From contig NZ_AP025314.1 of NCBI RefSeq assembly GCF_036492835.1, forward strand, positions 1 through 64,000: a stretch of 64,000 nucleotides of DNA, written 5' to 3'. This document shows, in pieces, positions 9,054 to 19,328 of the stretch. This stretch comes from Fulvitalea axinellae. GTDB lineage: Bacteria > Bacteroidota > Bacteroidia > Cytophagales > Cyclobacteriaceae. Under the pieces are notes generated by a model, which worked only from the letters and a program-made list of their open reading frames with translations, was not told where the DNA came from and did no database searches. The translations under genes and the position numbers were made by a program. The first letter of the stretch is position 1; every line of letters starts with the position of its first letter.

Positions 9054-10907
9054 ATGTTGATAAAAAGCTCGTTTTTGAAAAACAAAAAAATTTTCCCGGT
9101 CATTTTCCTTGCGCTTTTTTGCGTGTTAGCCGGTTCGTTCAACGTTCGGGCGCAAGACACGCAGAACATCTACTTGGCGAATGAGTATCTGGCGAAAGGG
9201 GAAGTGGACAAAGCGCTGGAGATTTTCCGTCAGCTGGCGAAAAAGAAGGAAAACATGCGGGTTATCCACAACCAGTACCTGAGCCTGTTGATATCCTCCG
9301 GAGATTTTAAAACAGCGGACAAGCATTTGCGAAAATTGGTCAAGCTTTATCCTAAAGTTATAGTTTATCAAGCCGACCAAGGAAGCCTGCTCAAAGCCCG
9401 GGGAAAGGAAGACGAGGCGAAGGCGAAATTCAGCGCGCTTATAAAAAGAGTTGCGTCGAGCCAGAGAGACTCCCGGAACCTCGCCCGATACTTTTATTAA
9501 AAACAATTGTACGACCACACAGAAGAGGCTTACAAGGCTTGTAGGGAGGCGTTGAAAAGGGATGACCTGTTTGCGTACGAACTGGCCAACCTTTACGTGC
9601 TTACGAACAGGAAGGAAAAGATGATCGATGAGTATATCGGAATCTTGAAGCGAAATCCTGACAATATCAATTACATCAAGGGAATCTGGCAACGCGTGCT
9701 GAAAACGGACGAGGAGTTGGAGGCTTTGGAGACTAAGCTTATCCAGCTGTCCCAGAAAGAGCAAAACGTGTCGGTTTACAACGAGCTGTTGGTTTGGACG
9801 TATTTGCAACAGAAGAACTTTTTCGGGGCGTTTGTGCAGGCGCGGTCGTTGGAAAAAAGATTCAACGGCAGGGGCGAGAGAATTTATGAGATCGCGCGGA
9901 TAGCTTTGGCTAATGACGAACATGAGACGGCTTCGGAAATGTACGCCTATATCGTTAAGAACTTTCCGGACTCGCCCTACTACGCAATGGCCAGAAAAAG
10001 CGATATCAGAACCCGGGCCACTTGGGTGACGAACGATTACCCAATAAACAAAGAGGCCATCAGGAAGCTAACGAAGGACTATGCGGGCCTTGTAGCCGAA
10101 ATGGGGAATACAGTTACGGCAATGGAATCCAGACGCGAGAAGGCGCTCTTGCACGCGTTTTATCTCAAGGAATACGATTCGGCCATCGCTGATCTGGAAT
10201 ACGTGATCAAATACCCGCGGGCTCCGCGCAGTTTGAGGATGGAGTCGAAGCTCAGCCTCGGCGATATGTTTGTGTTGACAGGCGAGCCCTGGGAAGCCTC
10301 CCTACTCTACTCGCAAGTGGAAAAGGAAGTGAAGGACTCACCTATTGCTTACAAAGCCAAACTCAAAAACGCCAAGCTTTCTTACTACAAAGGCGAGTTC
10401 GAGCTTTCGAAAGGCCACCTCGACATTCTGAAAGAGGCGACTAGCCGAGAGATCTCAAACGACGCAATGGCGCTCAGCCTGCTTATCAAGGATAATACGG
10501 GACTTGACTCGACGGAAACGGCGATGAAACGCTACGCGGCCATCGATTTGCTGATGTACCAAAACCGTAGACAAGAAGCTTTGGAAGCCGTGGAGAAAAT
10601 GCTTTACGAGTTTCCGGGCCATAGTCTGGAAGACGAGCTTCTTTACCTTAAAGCCAAAGTTCTTTTTGAAGTCGGTGAGTTTGACCAAAGCGTAACGGCT
10701 TTGCAGAAGATCGTTACCGAATACTCCGGAGATATCCTCACCGACGACGCTTACTTTATGCTCGGAAAGGTGTACGAAACAGGGAAAGAAGACATGGCCA
10801 AAGCTATGGATACCTATAAGGAATTAATGGTGAAATACCCCGGAAGCGTTTATACCGCCGAAGCCCGGAAACGCTATAGAAAGCTTAGGGGCGATGCCCT
10901 CCGGTAG
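9054..10907 (+). pseudogene. TPR-repeat secreted protein interrupted by an in-frame TAA
   Basis: Two open segments in the same frame, 9054-9500 and 9503-10907, are separated only by a TAA codon at 9498-9500. The first carries an N-terminal signal peptide (cleavage near VRAQ) and TPR-like helices. The second continues TPR and tol-pal/YbgF-like repeats to the C-terminus, such as DDAYFMLGKVYE. Across the stop the text reads RYFY-stop-KQLYDHTEEAY. A GAA-to-TAA change would restore a 617-residue protein. The downstream part has no ATG near its beginning (only TTG 9507) and no signal peptide, so it is unlikely to be an independent gene. A nonsense mutation, sequencing error or readthrough are all possible. 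A perfect DnaA box lies in its coding sequence. Confidence 0.8.
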
Positions 10908-10950
10908 CTTTCGGATGGTTGTATGAAAAATGCTTTTTTATGAAAAATTC

Positions 10951-10985
10951 AAGGCGCTTACTTTTTGTGAGCGCCTTTCTTTTTC
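10951..10985 (+). terminator. Terminator after the TPR gene
   Basis: Stem AAGGCGCT/AGCGCCTT, extendable by three pairs including one G-U, has a T-rich loop and is followed by CTTTTT. Confidence 0.75.
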
Positions 10986-11144
10986 TCAAAACCAGAGGAT
11001 ATTTTTTATAATCGGTAACCTTATTTTGCGTAATCATGGCCAAACAGGCGTTAAATCTGGTCCTTAAGTTTTTATGAATGCTTTGATAAGGATAAATTGT
11101 AAAAAAGGATTTCCCTTTTCCGTAAAATTTGACCCATATCATCG

Positions 11145-14100
11145 ATGTCAGGTATATTCCGCTATAAGATATTTTGGGCTATCTCGCTGTGGTTTTGCGT
11201 AATAAGCGAAGGCTTTGCGCAGTATGATTGGCGGGTGTCCCATATTTCCCGCAAGGATGGCCTTGCGCATGCTACGGTGAACAACACGTTTCAGGATAGG
11301 CAAGGCTTTTATTGGATTACGACCGGAAGCGGAATGAACCGTTTCGACGGCAAGCGTATGGAAAATATACGCGAAGTAAACGGTCCGGAGGGCAAGCTGT
11401 ACATCGGTGATTCCTATATATTGGCCGAGGACAAATCCGGGAGGGTGCTTGCCCTGAAATGGGGAAAGGCTTTCGCCTTAGACCGTAATACAGGCAAGGC
11501 CGACCCCATAAGAGACATGGAAGGTGCGGAAATAAAAAACGTAAACTCCATTTTGGAACTCCGTAACGGAGAGGTGATCCTGGGAACGGACAAAGGGGCT
11601 TACCGAATAAAGGACGCGCTCTACGCCGAACCTTTCGGCGCTTTCGGTAGCGGACGTGTGGCCGTTTTCACGGAAGATGATATGGGTTATATCTGGTTCG
11701 ACGCCAGTGGTAAGTTTTTGCTTTGCTCTTCGTCCAGCGGTCGGGAAATCGCCAGATTCGGGGAGGAAAGCCTTGGTAGCGTCAATGTGGCGAGCATAAC
11801 CGGCATTGTCAGGGCCAGCGGCGATACGTATTGGCTGGGCACCATGTATAATGGCGTCTATGAAATGAGACGGAATGGCGGAGAAGCTAAACCTCTGGAA
11901 GTGCCGATGGCTTATGCCAAAATCATCAAAAAGATTATCAAGGATAGACTCGGGCGGATTTGGCTTGGTTCCGACGGTGGCGGTGTTTATCTCTATGATA
12001 CGGGAGAAAAGAAATGGGACCATGTGTCTGAAAGAATAGCCATGGAAAGTAAGGCCGTTTATAGCCTTTACGAAGACCGTGGAGGCAATATATGGGCGGG
12101 AATGAACTATGGGGGAGCCTATGTGGTCGAGGCCAACCGAGGACCTTTCGATAAGCCTGAAAAGGGAAATATTCTTTACAAAGACATGAGAATGCTGTCC
12201 GTTATGCTGGATCATACGGGAACCCGTTGGTTAGGCACTGACGGTGAAGGCATCCGTTTGGTGGATTCTTTGGGAAACATCAGCGAATACACGCCTTTCG
12301 GAGCGGGATCGGCCGGAGCGAAAGGTTTTGTGCAGGGAATCTACGAAGACCACGCCGGCGATGTTTGGATCGGGACGTATACGCAAGGTTTGGGTGTGTA
12401 TAGGCGTGCCACGGGCGAGTTTGAGCAATTTGAACCGAGTGAGGAAAATGGGCTCCGGGAAAGAAATATAAAGTGCGTAACCGAGAGTGCGGACGGAAAA
12501 ACATTGTGGGTTGGCGCTTCTTACGGTTTGATAACAATGGACAAGGAAGCGAAGACTTTCCGTTCGTTTACTTATCAAAAAGGAGATTTGAAGTTAACCT
12601 CGTGCTTTGTGACGGCTCTTCTTACCGACCGATCAGGTGCCCTTTGGATAGGAACCAGCGGAGACGGACTGATAAGGTTGAGGCTAGAGGGCGATGAGGT
12701 GAAAGACGCAAAGCGTTTCCGCAAGGTGGGCACAAAGATTTCCCACATCAGCGAAGACGGCCAAGGCAATTTGTGGGTGACCGGCGGTGGAACCATCTCA
12801 AAAATCGGTAAAGCCGACGAGGTGAAAGTGTACACGGCCGAGGACGGTTTGCCGAAAGTTTGGCCAGAAGCGGCTTTCGCCGATGAGAGTGGCCGGATTT
12901 GGATTGCCACTACAAATGGCCTGAGTGTTTTTGACCCTAACAAGAAATCATCAAAAGGCTTTACGACTTACCACGGGCTTCAAAGCTCGATTTTCTCTAC
13001 CGGAGCGGGCTTTCAGGCGAAAGACGGACGCTTACTGTTCGCCGGTATGCGCGGTGTCAACGAATTTTATCCTGATAGAATCAGCCTCGACGGCAAATAC
13101 CCCAAAGTGCTCGTTGACGACCTGAAGTTCAACGGAATGTCTATCTGGCGAGACGCTTCCTATAGAAAAGACTCTCCGGACGGTGTGTCGTCTTTCGAAT
13201 TGCCACCGGCCCAGCAGTCTCTGACATTCGACTACGTCCTCCCCCACTTTCCGTTGGGCGATGTGGAATATTCCTACAAGCTCTCTGGTGTGGACGCCAA
13301 CTGGGTAAGGGCCGGCAAGCGCCAAAGTGTAACTTACGCCAGTCTTCCCGCCGGAGAATACGTATTCAGCGTACGCTCTTCGCTCGACGAATCGTCGGTC
13401 AGCAGTGTTCGTATCGTGAAGCTGTCGCCCGTTTGGTTGAGGCCTTGGGCGCTGTTTGGGTACGCCGTGGCCGTCTTGCTCATCATTTACGCTTACTGGG
13501 CGTATTTGGCGCTGAAGCGTAAAGTGAAGTACGAAAAATTGCAAAAGGACAGGCTCAACGAGCTGGCCGATATGAAACTCAGGTTTTTCACCAATATATC
13601 GCACGAGCTTAAGACTCCCCTGACCTTGATTCTTCATCCTGTAAAAAGGTTATTGGAGAAAGAAAAAGATAAGGACAAGCGTGACGCATTGGCGACGATC
13701 AGTCGAAACGCCGATTTGTTGCTGAATACTGTTAACGAATTGTTGGACTTCAATAAGCTTGAATCCGGAAAATACGAACCGCAAGCCGGCTCTTACGACT
13801 TGAAACAGACCGTAGAGAATGTTTGCTTGCTATTTGACGATTACGCCCGCCAAAACCGTTTCGACTACCGCTTCACCTGTGATCTGAAAGAAAACAGGCT
13901 GTATGTTTTCGATCGGGACATTTTGGAAAAAGTGACCGTAAACCTGATCTCGAACGCATTCAAATACACCGCTCCGCAAGGTAAGGTACACGTTCATCTG
14001 GAATTCGCCGGAGGCAAAATATACCTGAAGGTAAACGATAACGGCAAGGGAATAGCCAAAGAGAAATTGCCGTTTATTTTCGAATCGTTTTATCAAGCCA

Positions 14101-15110
14101 ACCACGCCGACAGGAATATCGGAACGGGAATCGGTCTGGCCTTGGTCAAGCGCTTGGTGGAATCGCACGGCGGGGCCGTACGGGCGACCAGCGAACCGGG
14201 CAACGGCACCGAACTGAGCGTGGAATTGCCGGAACTCGAACTGGAACAAGCTTCCGCCAAAGTGGGCGACGGAGTGAGCGCCAAGCCCGTATTTGGCGAA
14301 AACAAACCGGAAATGCCCGAAATCTGGCCCGTAGGCGAAGAGGGAAAACCGAAGCTGTTGGTGGTTGACGATAACCGTGAAATCCGTAACTTGGTGGCGG
14401 ATATGATGTCCGACAGGTTTGAGGTGGTAATGGCCGGCGACGGTGAGGAAGGTTTGGAGAAAACCAAAGCGCATATGCCGGACTTCATTATCAGCGACGT
14501 GATGATGCCTGTGATGGACGGCGTGGAATTCTGCTCGAAATTGAGGGAAGACCAAGAGATTTCCCATATTCCGGTAATTTTGCTTACCGCAAAAGGGACC
14601 ACGGAAAGCGAAATGGCCGGACTTTCGGCCGGCGCCGACGACTATATCCTGAAGCCTTTCGACGAGGAAATACTCAAAGTGAAAGTCAGTACAATTTTGA
14701 TGAACCGAGAGCGCCTGAGAGAGCGTTATCGCGACTTCCCGGTATCGAGGCCGAGAAGCGTAACCTCCGACGCCAACGACCGCTTTATGACCGACCTGAC
14801 CGACCTGATCGACAGATTGATGGGATCGGGAGAACTGTCAGTGGAACGTCTGGCGCGTGAAATGGCGATGAGTCATTCGGTTCTTTACAAAAAGTGTAAA
14901 GCACTGACCGGTAAGTCTTTAGCGAAATACATTCAGCTTACGAAAATCCACCGGGCGGCGGAGATTCTCCGTCACGACGACTTGCCGATCAAGGCCGTGA
15001 TGGCGGAAGTCGGGTTTAACGATCCTAAGCACTTCCGCGAGTGTTTCCGCGAAGTGACGGGCGTTTTGCCAAGCGAATGGCGCAAAGGCGAAAAGACTTT
15101 GACCGAATAG
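11145..15110 (+). CDS. Hybrid two-component system sensor/regulator (one-protein HTCS)
   Basis: The 1321-residue protein carries a complete phosphorelay. A signal peptide ends near residue 26 (EGFAQ). Periplasmic two-component-regulator propeller repeats run to about residue 680, followed by a Y_Y_Y domain (about 690-755) and a membrane segment at about 764-786. The HisKA domain has phospho-acceptor H820 in NISHELKTPL. HATPase boxes are NLISNAFKYT, DNGKGIAKEKLPFIFESF and GTGIGLALVKRLVESHGG. A receiver domain has phospho-acceptor D1118 in ISDVMMPVMDG and a KPF lysine. An AraC-type double HTH lies at the C-terminus. HTCS proteins bind oligosaccharides in the periplasm and activate glycan-use genes. 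The convergent GH29 fucosidase is the only adjacent enzyme gene and a plausible target; this is inference. Confidence 0.95.
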   Translation: MSGIFRYKIFWAISLWFCVISEGFAQYDWRVSHISRKDGLAHATVNNTFQDRQGFYWITTGSGMNRFDGKRMENIREVNGPEGKLYIGDSYILAEDKSGRVLALKWGKAFALDRNTGKADPIRDMEGAEIKNVNSILELRNGEVILGTDKGAYRIKDALYAEPFGAFGSGRVAVFTEDDMGYIWFDASGKFLLCSSSSGREIARFGEESLGSVNVASITGIVRASGDTYWLGTMYNGVYEMRRNGGEAKPLEVPMAYAKIIKKIIKDRLGRIWLGSDGGGVYLYDTGEKKWDHVSERIAMESKAVYSLYEDRGGNIWAGMNYGGAYVVEANRGPFDKPEKGNILYKDMRMLSVMLDHTGTRWLGTDGEGIRLVDSLGNISEYTPFGAGSAGAKGFVQGIYEDHAGDVWIGTYTQGLGVYRRATGEFEQFEPSEENGLRERNIKCVTESADGKTLWVGASYGLITMDKEAKTFRSFTYQKGDLKLTSCFVTALLTDRSGALWIGTSGDGLIRLRLEGDEVKDAKRFRKVGTKISHISEDGQGNLWVTGGGTISKIGKADEVKVYTAEDGLPKVWPEAAFADESGRIWIATTNGLSVFDPNKKSSKGFTTYHGLQSSIFSTGAGFQAKDGRLLFAGMRGVNEFYPDRISLDGKYPKVLVDDLKFNGMSIWRDASYRKDSPDGVSSFELPPAQQSLTFDYVLPHFPLGDVEYSYKLSGVDANWVRAGKRQSVTYASLPAGEYVFSVRSSLDESSVSSVRIVKLSPVWLRPWALFGYAVAVLLIIYAYWAYLALKRKVKYEKLQKDRLNELADMKLRFFTNISHELKTPLTLILHPVKRLLEKEKDKDKRDALATISRNADLLLNTVNELLDFNKLESGKYEPQAGSYDLKQTVENVCLLFDDYARQNRFDYRFTCDLKENRLYVFDRDILEKVTVNLISNAFKYTAPQGKVHVHLEFAGGKIYLKVNDNGKGIAKEKLPFIFESFYQANHADRNIGTGIGLALVKRLVESHGGAVRATSEPGNGTELSVELPELELEQASAKVGDGVSAKPVFGENKPEMPEIWPVGEEGKPKLLVVDDNREIRNLVADMMSDRFEVVMAGDGEEGLEKTKAHMPDFIISDVMMPVMDGVEFCSKLREDQEISHIPVILLTAKGTTESEMAGLSAGADDYILKPFDEEILKVKVSTILMNRERLRERYRDFPVSRPRSVTSDANDRFMTDLTDLIDRLMGSGELSVERLAREMAMSHSVLYKKCKALTGKSLAKYIQLTKIHRAAEILRHDDLPIKAVMAEVGFNDPKHFRECFREVTGVLPSEWRKGEKTLTE

Positions 15111-15133
15111 AGCTTTTGAATTTCTGAAAATAG

Positions 15134-15170
15134 AAAAGACGCTTTTCCGTGATGGAGAAGCGTCTTTTTT
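15134..15170. terminator. Bidirectional terminator between HTCS and fucosidase genes
   Basis: Stem AAAAGACGCTT/AAGCGTCTTTT is flanked by A-rich and T-rich sides, so it can serve both convergent genes. Confidence 0.8.
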
Positions 15171-15205
15171 ATTGAAAAATCTGTTTTGAGATCTTTAGCG
15201 AAAGC

Positions 15206-17425
15206 TTATTTCATCACAACTTCGTCTACCATCATATGGCAATTGCGTCCGGCTCCGTGGTGGTTTTCCGGGCATGTTTTTAGGCTCTCGGCCACAACTT
15301 TCAGATACCGGAATGTCTTCTTCGGAAATTTGACAGCGAATTCCTTTATAAACGATCCTTCTTTCATCGGATCGATATCGCTTTTGGCCACGGCCAATTC
15401 CTTGAAGTTTTTACCGTCGTTGGAATACAGGTAACGGACAGACTTTGGAGCGAAGATCCACGCCTTTTGGTTTTGGATATAAGAAGTGGAAAGCGAAGTC
15501 GCCGATTTTTTCTTGCCGAAATCAATTACGGCGTCCATGTCAGTGCCCTCGTAGCTTTGCCACTTTCCGTCGCCGTGGTTTAGGCTTCCCCTCAGTCCGT
15601 CGATCAGCCCGCTGGGTCCGCCGGCGGAGTACTTTTCGTGGTGCGGATATTTTAGCGTAACGGCGAACGGCGCTTTGGCGAACGAGGCTTCCGATACTGT
15701 TCCTCTAAATCCTGAAGCGTCGAAAGAGGCGGCTTTGAGTACGCTTGTTTCTTTGATCTCCACTGGGTTTTCGTACAAAGGAGATTCCTTAGTCGGCTCG
15801 CTTCCATTGGTTGTGTAGCGGACAACAGTGCCCGGATCGCTGGAAAGGTTCACTTTCACCGACGTTTTGAAAGTGGCCCCGGCGGGCTCGATAACCGCTT
15901 TGGCCGGCGATTTGTAAAGACCGAATTCAGAAATGGCCGGATTGAGGCGAGCGCCCGTAATGCGGAGCCGCACTTCCTGAGCGGTGGTTTTCTCAAAGCG
16001 CAAAAGGCGTTTGTAGCCGATTGTGGTTCCTTCGAAAAGCGTTTTCCAGTCGCCTTCCACTTTGGCCTCGATTACGAAAGATTCCACGCGTTGCCCTTCC
16101 CTGATCGCTTCTTGCAAAAGGGCTCGGTCGAAGGTTTTTGGTTTTGGCAAAACGAAATTGAGCGTTCCTGTGGTGGCTTCCCCGTCGGTGGTCCAGTAGC
16201 TTAGCTTGTCGCTGTCCAAAACGGTTTTGGCCGGATTGTCGGCTGTCGCGTTATCGGCGCTGATTTCGGCTCCCGACAATAGGTTGTTCTTGAATGTTCC
16301 TTCCAGAATTCTGCGTGTTTCGAGCAAAGTGGCGACATCATTTTCATGAATCAAACCGCGTTTGTCCGGCGGAAGGTTCAGGAGCAACAAAGAGTTCTTG
16401 CCGACAGAGCTGTAATAGATATCCAGCATTTTCTCCGGCGTTTTGACTTGGCTGTCTTGGCTTTTGTGGTAAAACCAACCCGGGCGGATGGAAACGTCCA
16501 CTTCGGAAGGATACCAAACGAGTCCGCCCGCTTTGAGCAATTTGGCTCTGCTGCCCAAATCCTGGTCCGTGGCATTGAAAACCGGCGCGTCGCCGTCGTT
16601 TTGTTGCGAAGCTTCCGCAATTTGCAGTTTGTCGTGCGCGGCGCTTGGGAGTACGCTCCATTCGGTATCGCGTCCATAGCCGCTTTCCGTACCTACCCAG
16701 CGGACATCCGGCCCCATTACGGCGATAACGGCTTCGGGTTGCAGTTCACGGATTACGGAATAATAGCCTTCCCAGTCATAAACCTGTCTCTTGCCGTTAG
16801 GGCCTTCGCCGCAGGCGCCGTCAAACCACACCTCGGCTATGTCTCCGTAATTGGTAAGCAATTCCCGGAGTTGTTTTTTGAAATGCTCGTTATAGGCGTC
16901 CGTGCCGTAGCTTTGCTCGTGCATGTCCCAAGGCGAAAGATACACGCCGAAGTCAAGGCCTTCGGCTTTGCAGGCCTCGGCCACTTCTTTTACGATATCG
17001 CCTTTTCCGCCTTTATACGGACTGCTGGCCACGCTGTGGTCGGTGTATTTGCTTGGCCATAAGCAGAATCCGTCGTGGTGTTTGGCCGTGAGCAAGAGGA
17101 GTTTCATACCCGCCTGCTTGGCCGTACGGGCCCATTGGCGGGCGTCGAGTTCCGTTGGGTTGAAAAGTTTCGGATCCTCGTCGCCATGGCCCCATTCGCG
17201 GTCCGTAAAAGTGTTTATTCCGAAATGAAGAAATCCGGTGAATTCATATTCTTGCCAGCGCAGTTGCCTCTCCGAAGGTGTGACTTGCGCGGCCTTCCGG
17301 ATAATGTCTTTCTCTGAATCGTGTTTCGAAATGCTGACCGCATTGTTTCCCTGTTCCGATTTTTGAGGAGAACAGGCACCCAACGCACCCAATAAAATCA
17401 ATGGAAAAATTCGTTTTCGTAGCAT
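15206..17425 (-). CDS. GH29 alpha-L-fucosidase lipoprotein
   Basis: This 739-residue enzyme has a lipoprotein signal with lipobox LGAC (Cys18), so it is probably surface-anchored. The GH29 catalytic barrel covers about residues 45-380, with hallmarks FLHFGINTFTDREWGHGDED, LLTAKHHDGFCLWPSKYTDHSV and EVWFDGACGEG, in which D202 is the expected nucleophile. Downstream are a discoidin-like (F5/8 type C) segment at about 390-510, a chitobiase/FN3-like segment with VRYTTNGSEPTKESP, and a second discoidin-like region at the C-terminus. It should release terminal alpha-L-fucose from oligosaccharides or glycoconjugates. It is convergent with the HTCS gene. Linkage specificity cannot be read from sequence. 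Confidence 0.93.
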   Translation of the reverse strand: MLRKRIFPLILLGALGACSPQKSEQGNNAVSISKHDSEKDIIRKAAQVTPSERQLRWQEYEFTGFLHFGINTFTDREWGHGDEDPKLFNPTELDARQWARTAKQAGMKLLLLTAKHHDGFCLWPSKYTDHSVASSPYKGGKGDIVKEVAEACKAEGLDFGVYLSPWDMHEQSYGTDAYNEHFKKQLRELLTNYGDIAEVWFDGACGEGPNGKRQVYDWEGYYSVIRELQPEAVIAVMGPDVRWVGTESGYGRDTEWSVLPSAAHDKLQIAEASQQNDGDAPVFNATDQDLGSRAKLLKAGGLVWYPSEVDVSIRPGWFYHKSQDSQVKTPEKMLDIYYSSVGKNSLLLLNLPPDKRGLIHENDVATLLETRRILEGTFKNNLLSGAEISADNATADNPAKTVLDSDKLSYWTTDGEATTGTLNFVLPKPKTFDRALLQEAIREGQRVESFVIEAKVEGDWKTLFEGTTIGYKRLLRFEKTTAQEVRLRITGARLNPAISEFGLYKSPAKAVIEPAGATFKTSVKVNLSSDPGTVVRYTTNGSEPTKESPLYENPVEIKETSVLKAASFDASGFRGTVSEASFAKAPFAVTLKYPHHEKYSAGGPSGLIDGLRGSLNHGDGKWQSYEGTDMDAVIDFGKKKSATSLSTSYIQNQKAWIFAPKSVRYLYSNDGKNFKELAVAKSDIDPMKEGSFIKEFAVKFPKKTFRYLKVVAESLKTCPENHHGAGRNCHMMVDEVVMK

Positions 17426-17536
17426 GGTGATGTACTTGGAGTGTGAAACTAAAACGATTATTTACGGAATATAGGGGCATTATTGGGATAATGGAAAATA
17501 TGGTGACCCGTAGCGGGGGGAATAAGACATAATGAT

Positions 17537-19207
17537 ATGTTTTTGATCAAAATCCCCCTTAAGCCAAAAGCCGGAAGTGGAAGGCCATTATTTCGGGCAT
17601 TACCTTTGGGTGGTTTTCGAAGGATGATGATCAGTGGCAAAAAACGGGATTCGCCCCGAAAAGGGAAAGCCAATGGCTTAGCGAAACAGCCTCCTCCGTT
17701 GGAGGGATGGCCACTGCAGTGTTTCGGCCTGAAAGCGAAGGCCAGTGAATGGTATGGCCCTCGCGGAGTGCGTCACGATAAGAAGCAACGTTTTGTGCGA
17801 GCGTGGATACGCAAGGCCGTTATCGTTCCGGTGACATCGGGATATCCGCATTTGACTATTGATGTGGATCACGTGATTGTGGACCGGAAATTCGAGAACG
17901 TGACATTGAAGGTCTACAAGATCCACTATTCTCACTCCAAGAACTCGCCAAGGATATTTTTTTCGGAGAATGGAAAGTCAGGAGAATTTGTGGCCGATGA
18001 GGCATATCCCAATTTGTCGGAAGTGGTACGTAAAGTCAGGATTTGGTTGGCCGATGCCGGTATTCCCATTATTATAAGGGAACCGAAGGCGGTGGGACTT
18101 GCGGAACCCGTCGCTGGCCCCTATTCTTTACCCGAGAGTTTGGAGCGGAAATTAGAGTTGGAGAGCAAGCCTATTGAGAGTGAGAGCAGTCCGGAAGAGG
18201 AAAAATCAAGTAGTGACAGCGTAACGAAATCGAGCGGAAGATCAGGGAAGAAAAAGAAGAAGGCCCGTAAGAAACTGTCCACTTCCGAAAAGATGGAACT
18301 GTTTGATGATCTTGAATTGGAAGAAGACCTGAAGTTTGGTGACTTTAGCGCTCTTTTGGGAGTGAAGGAAATGAGTCAGCTGAGTTGGGATGCGATTAAG
18401 GTGATAATGACCGTGCAAGTGATTTTCGCTACGCATTGCAAAACGCACAATCTGTTGCCGTTGATGGATCGGGTGGATAAGGAAAAGAGAGAGTGGCTGA
18501 GAAAGTTGGATCGTTATTTCCGTAGCCAAGGCGATAAACCCAGCGGCCGAAAGCCTTCGGAGCTTTTGTCTTGGTTTTTTATGCGAAACGAGGCCTCTGA
18601 AATTCCGAAAATCAGGGATTATTCGATCAGTATGTTTATTCCGGATTTGGCGGGTGTACTCGATCTGTCGGACAGCCGGCAGAACGCTATTTTTAAAATA
18701 TCCCTAAAGTCGGTGATGGATACTTTCGGAATCCAACTGGCCGAGTTGAGGGTGACGGAGTTGTGCGAGTTTTCCTCTGCGGTTTGCCGGTTTTTGCAAC
18801 AAACGAATTCGCCCGCAAGCTTTTTCCGCTTGATCGCGTATGTATATACTAGTATGTTGTCAAAATTTTGGGAAGCAATTCCCGAAGACAATATGCTGTC
18901 TTTCGGCACAATGACTTTGTCCGTGCAGGAAGCCGACGCCAAAATGGAATATCTGGATAGGTACTGGGATGATCAGACCAGCCAGATTTTGGAATTAAAC
19001 GAAAAAGTAATGCGGGCCTTGGAGCTTTGGAGAGATTTGCCTGCCGATGTAGTCAGTGGATTAGACCAAAAAGCAGGAAAGTTTTTGGAACGCTTCGATA
19101 GGGACAAGATACAGTTAGCCTTGTTGGAAAGACTTCTCAACGACGCCTCGGGAGCGAGTAGCCGACCATCTTCGGGATTGAAGTCGGAAGCAACGGGAGG
19201 AAAATAA
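17537..19207 (+). CDS. Hypothetical protein with central charged linker, no family recognised
   Basis: The 556-codon frame starts at ATG 17537; ATG 17624 or 17627 is equally plausible because the first 30 residues look like leader translation. I recognise no family. Residues roughly 75-205 form a mixed alpha/beta block with HLTIDVDHVIVDRKFENVTL. A low-complexity Ser/Glu/Lys linker at about 215-255 ends in GKKKKKARKKLS. The remainder is predicted mostly helical with regularly spaced hydrophobic and aromatic residues, ending in a Ser-rich tail. There is no signal peptide or membrane segment, so it is probably cytoplasmic. It is monocistronic, with its own terminator, between a fucosidase gene on the opposite strand and an aminotransferase. 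Confidence 0.7.
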   Translation: MFLIKIPLKPKAGSGRPLFRALPLGGFRRMMISGKKRDSPRKGKANGLAKQPPPLEGWPLQCFGLKAKASEWYGPRGVRHDKKQRFVRAWIRKAVIVPVTSGYPHLTIDVDHVIVDRKFENVTLKVYKIHYSHSKNSPRIFFSENGKSGEFVADEAYPNLSEVVRKVRIWLADAGIPIIIREPKAVGLAEPVAGPYSLPESLERKLELESKPIESESSPEEEKSSSDSVTKSSGRSGKKKKKARKKLSTSEKMELFDDLELEEDLKFGDFSALLGVKEMSQLSWDAIKVIMTVQVIFATHCKTHNLLPLMDRVDKEKREWLRKLDRYFRSQGDKPSGRKPSELLSWFFMRNEASEIPKIRDYSISMFIPDLAGVLDLSDSRQNAIFKISLKSVMDTFGIQLAELRVTELCEFSSAVCRFLQQTNSPASFFRLIAYVYTSMLSKFWEAIPEDNMLSFGTMTLSVQEADAKMEYLDRYWDDQTSQILELNEKVMRALELWRDLPADVVSGLDQKAGKFLERFDRDKIQLALLERLLNDASGASSRPSSGLKSEATGGK

Positions 19208-19215
19208 CGGCGTAA

Positions 19216-19243
19216 AAAAGCCCGGAATATGACCGGGCTTTTC
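19216..19243 (+). terminator. Terminator after the hypothetical gene
   Basis: Perfect 10-base stem AAAAGCCCGG/CCGGGCTTTT with a 7-base loop; symmetric enough to serve the convergent aminotransferase gene too. Confidence 0.8.
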
Positions 19244-19328
19244 CAATAAAATGCCTTCAGGTATTTAAGTACTTAAAACGTTCCCGAGCAGTCTCTTTAC
19301 GCTTTACAGTTTACTTTTTACTAATGAA

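Noticed and set aside
9507..10907. Independent TPR gene starting at TTG 9507
   Set aside because: It is the same frame as the upstream segment, lacks a signal peptide and continues the repeat pattern, so one interrupted gene is the better reading.
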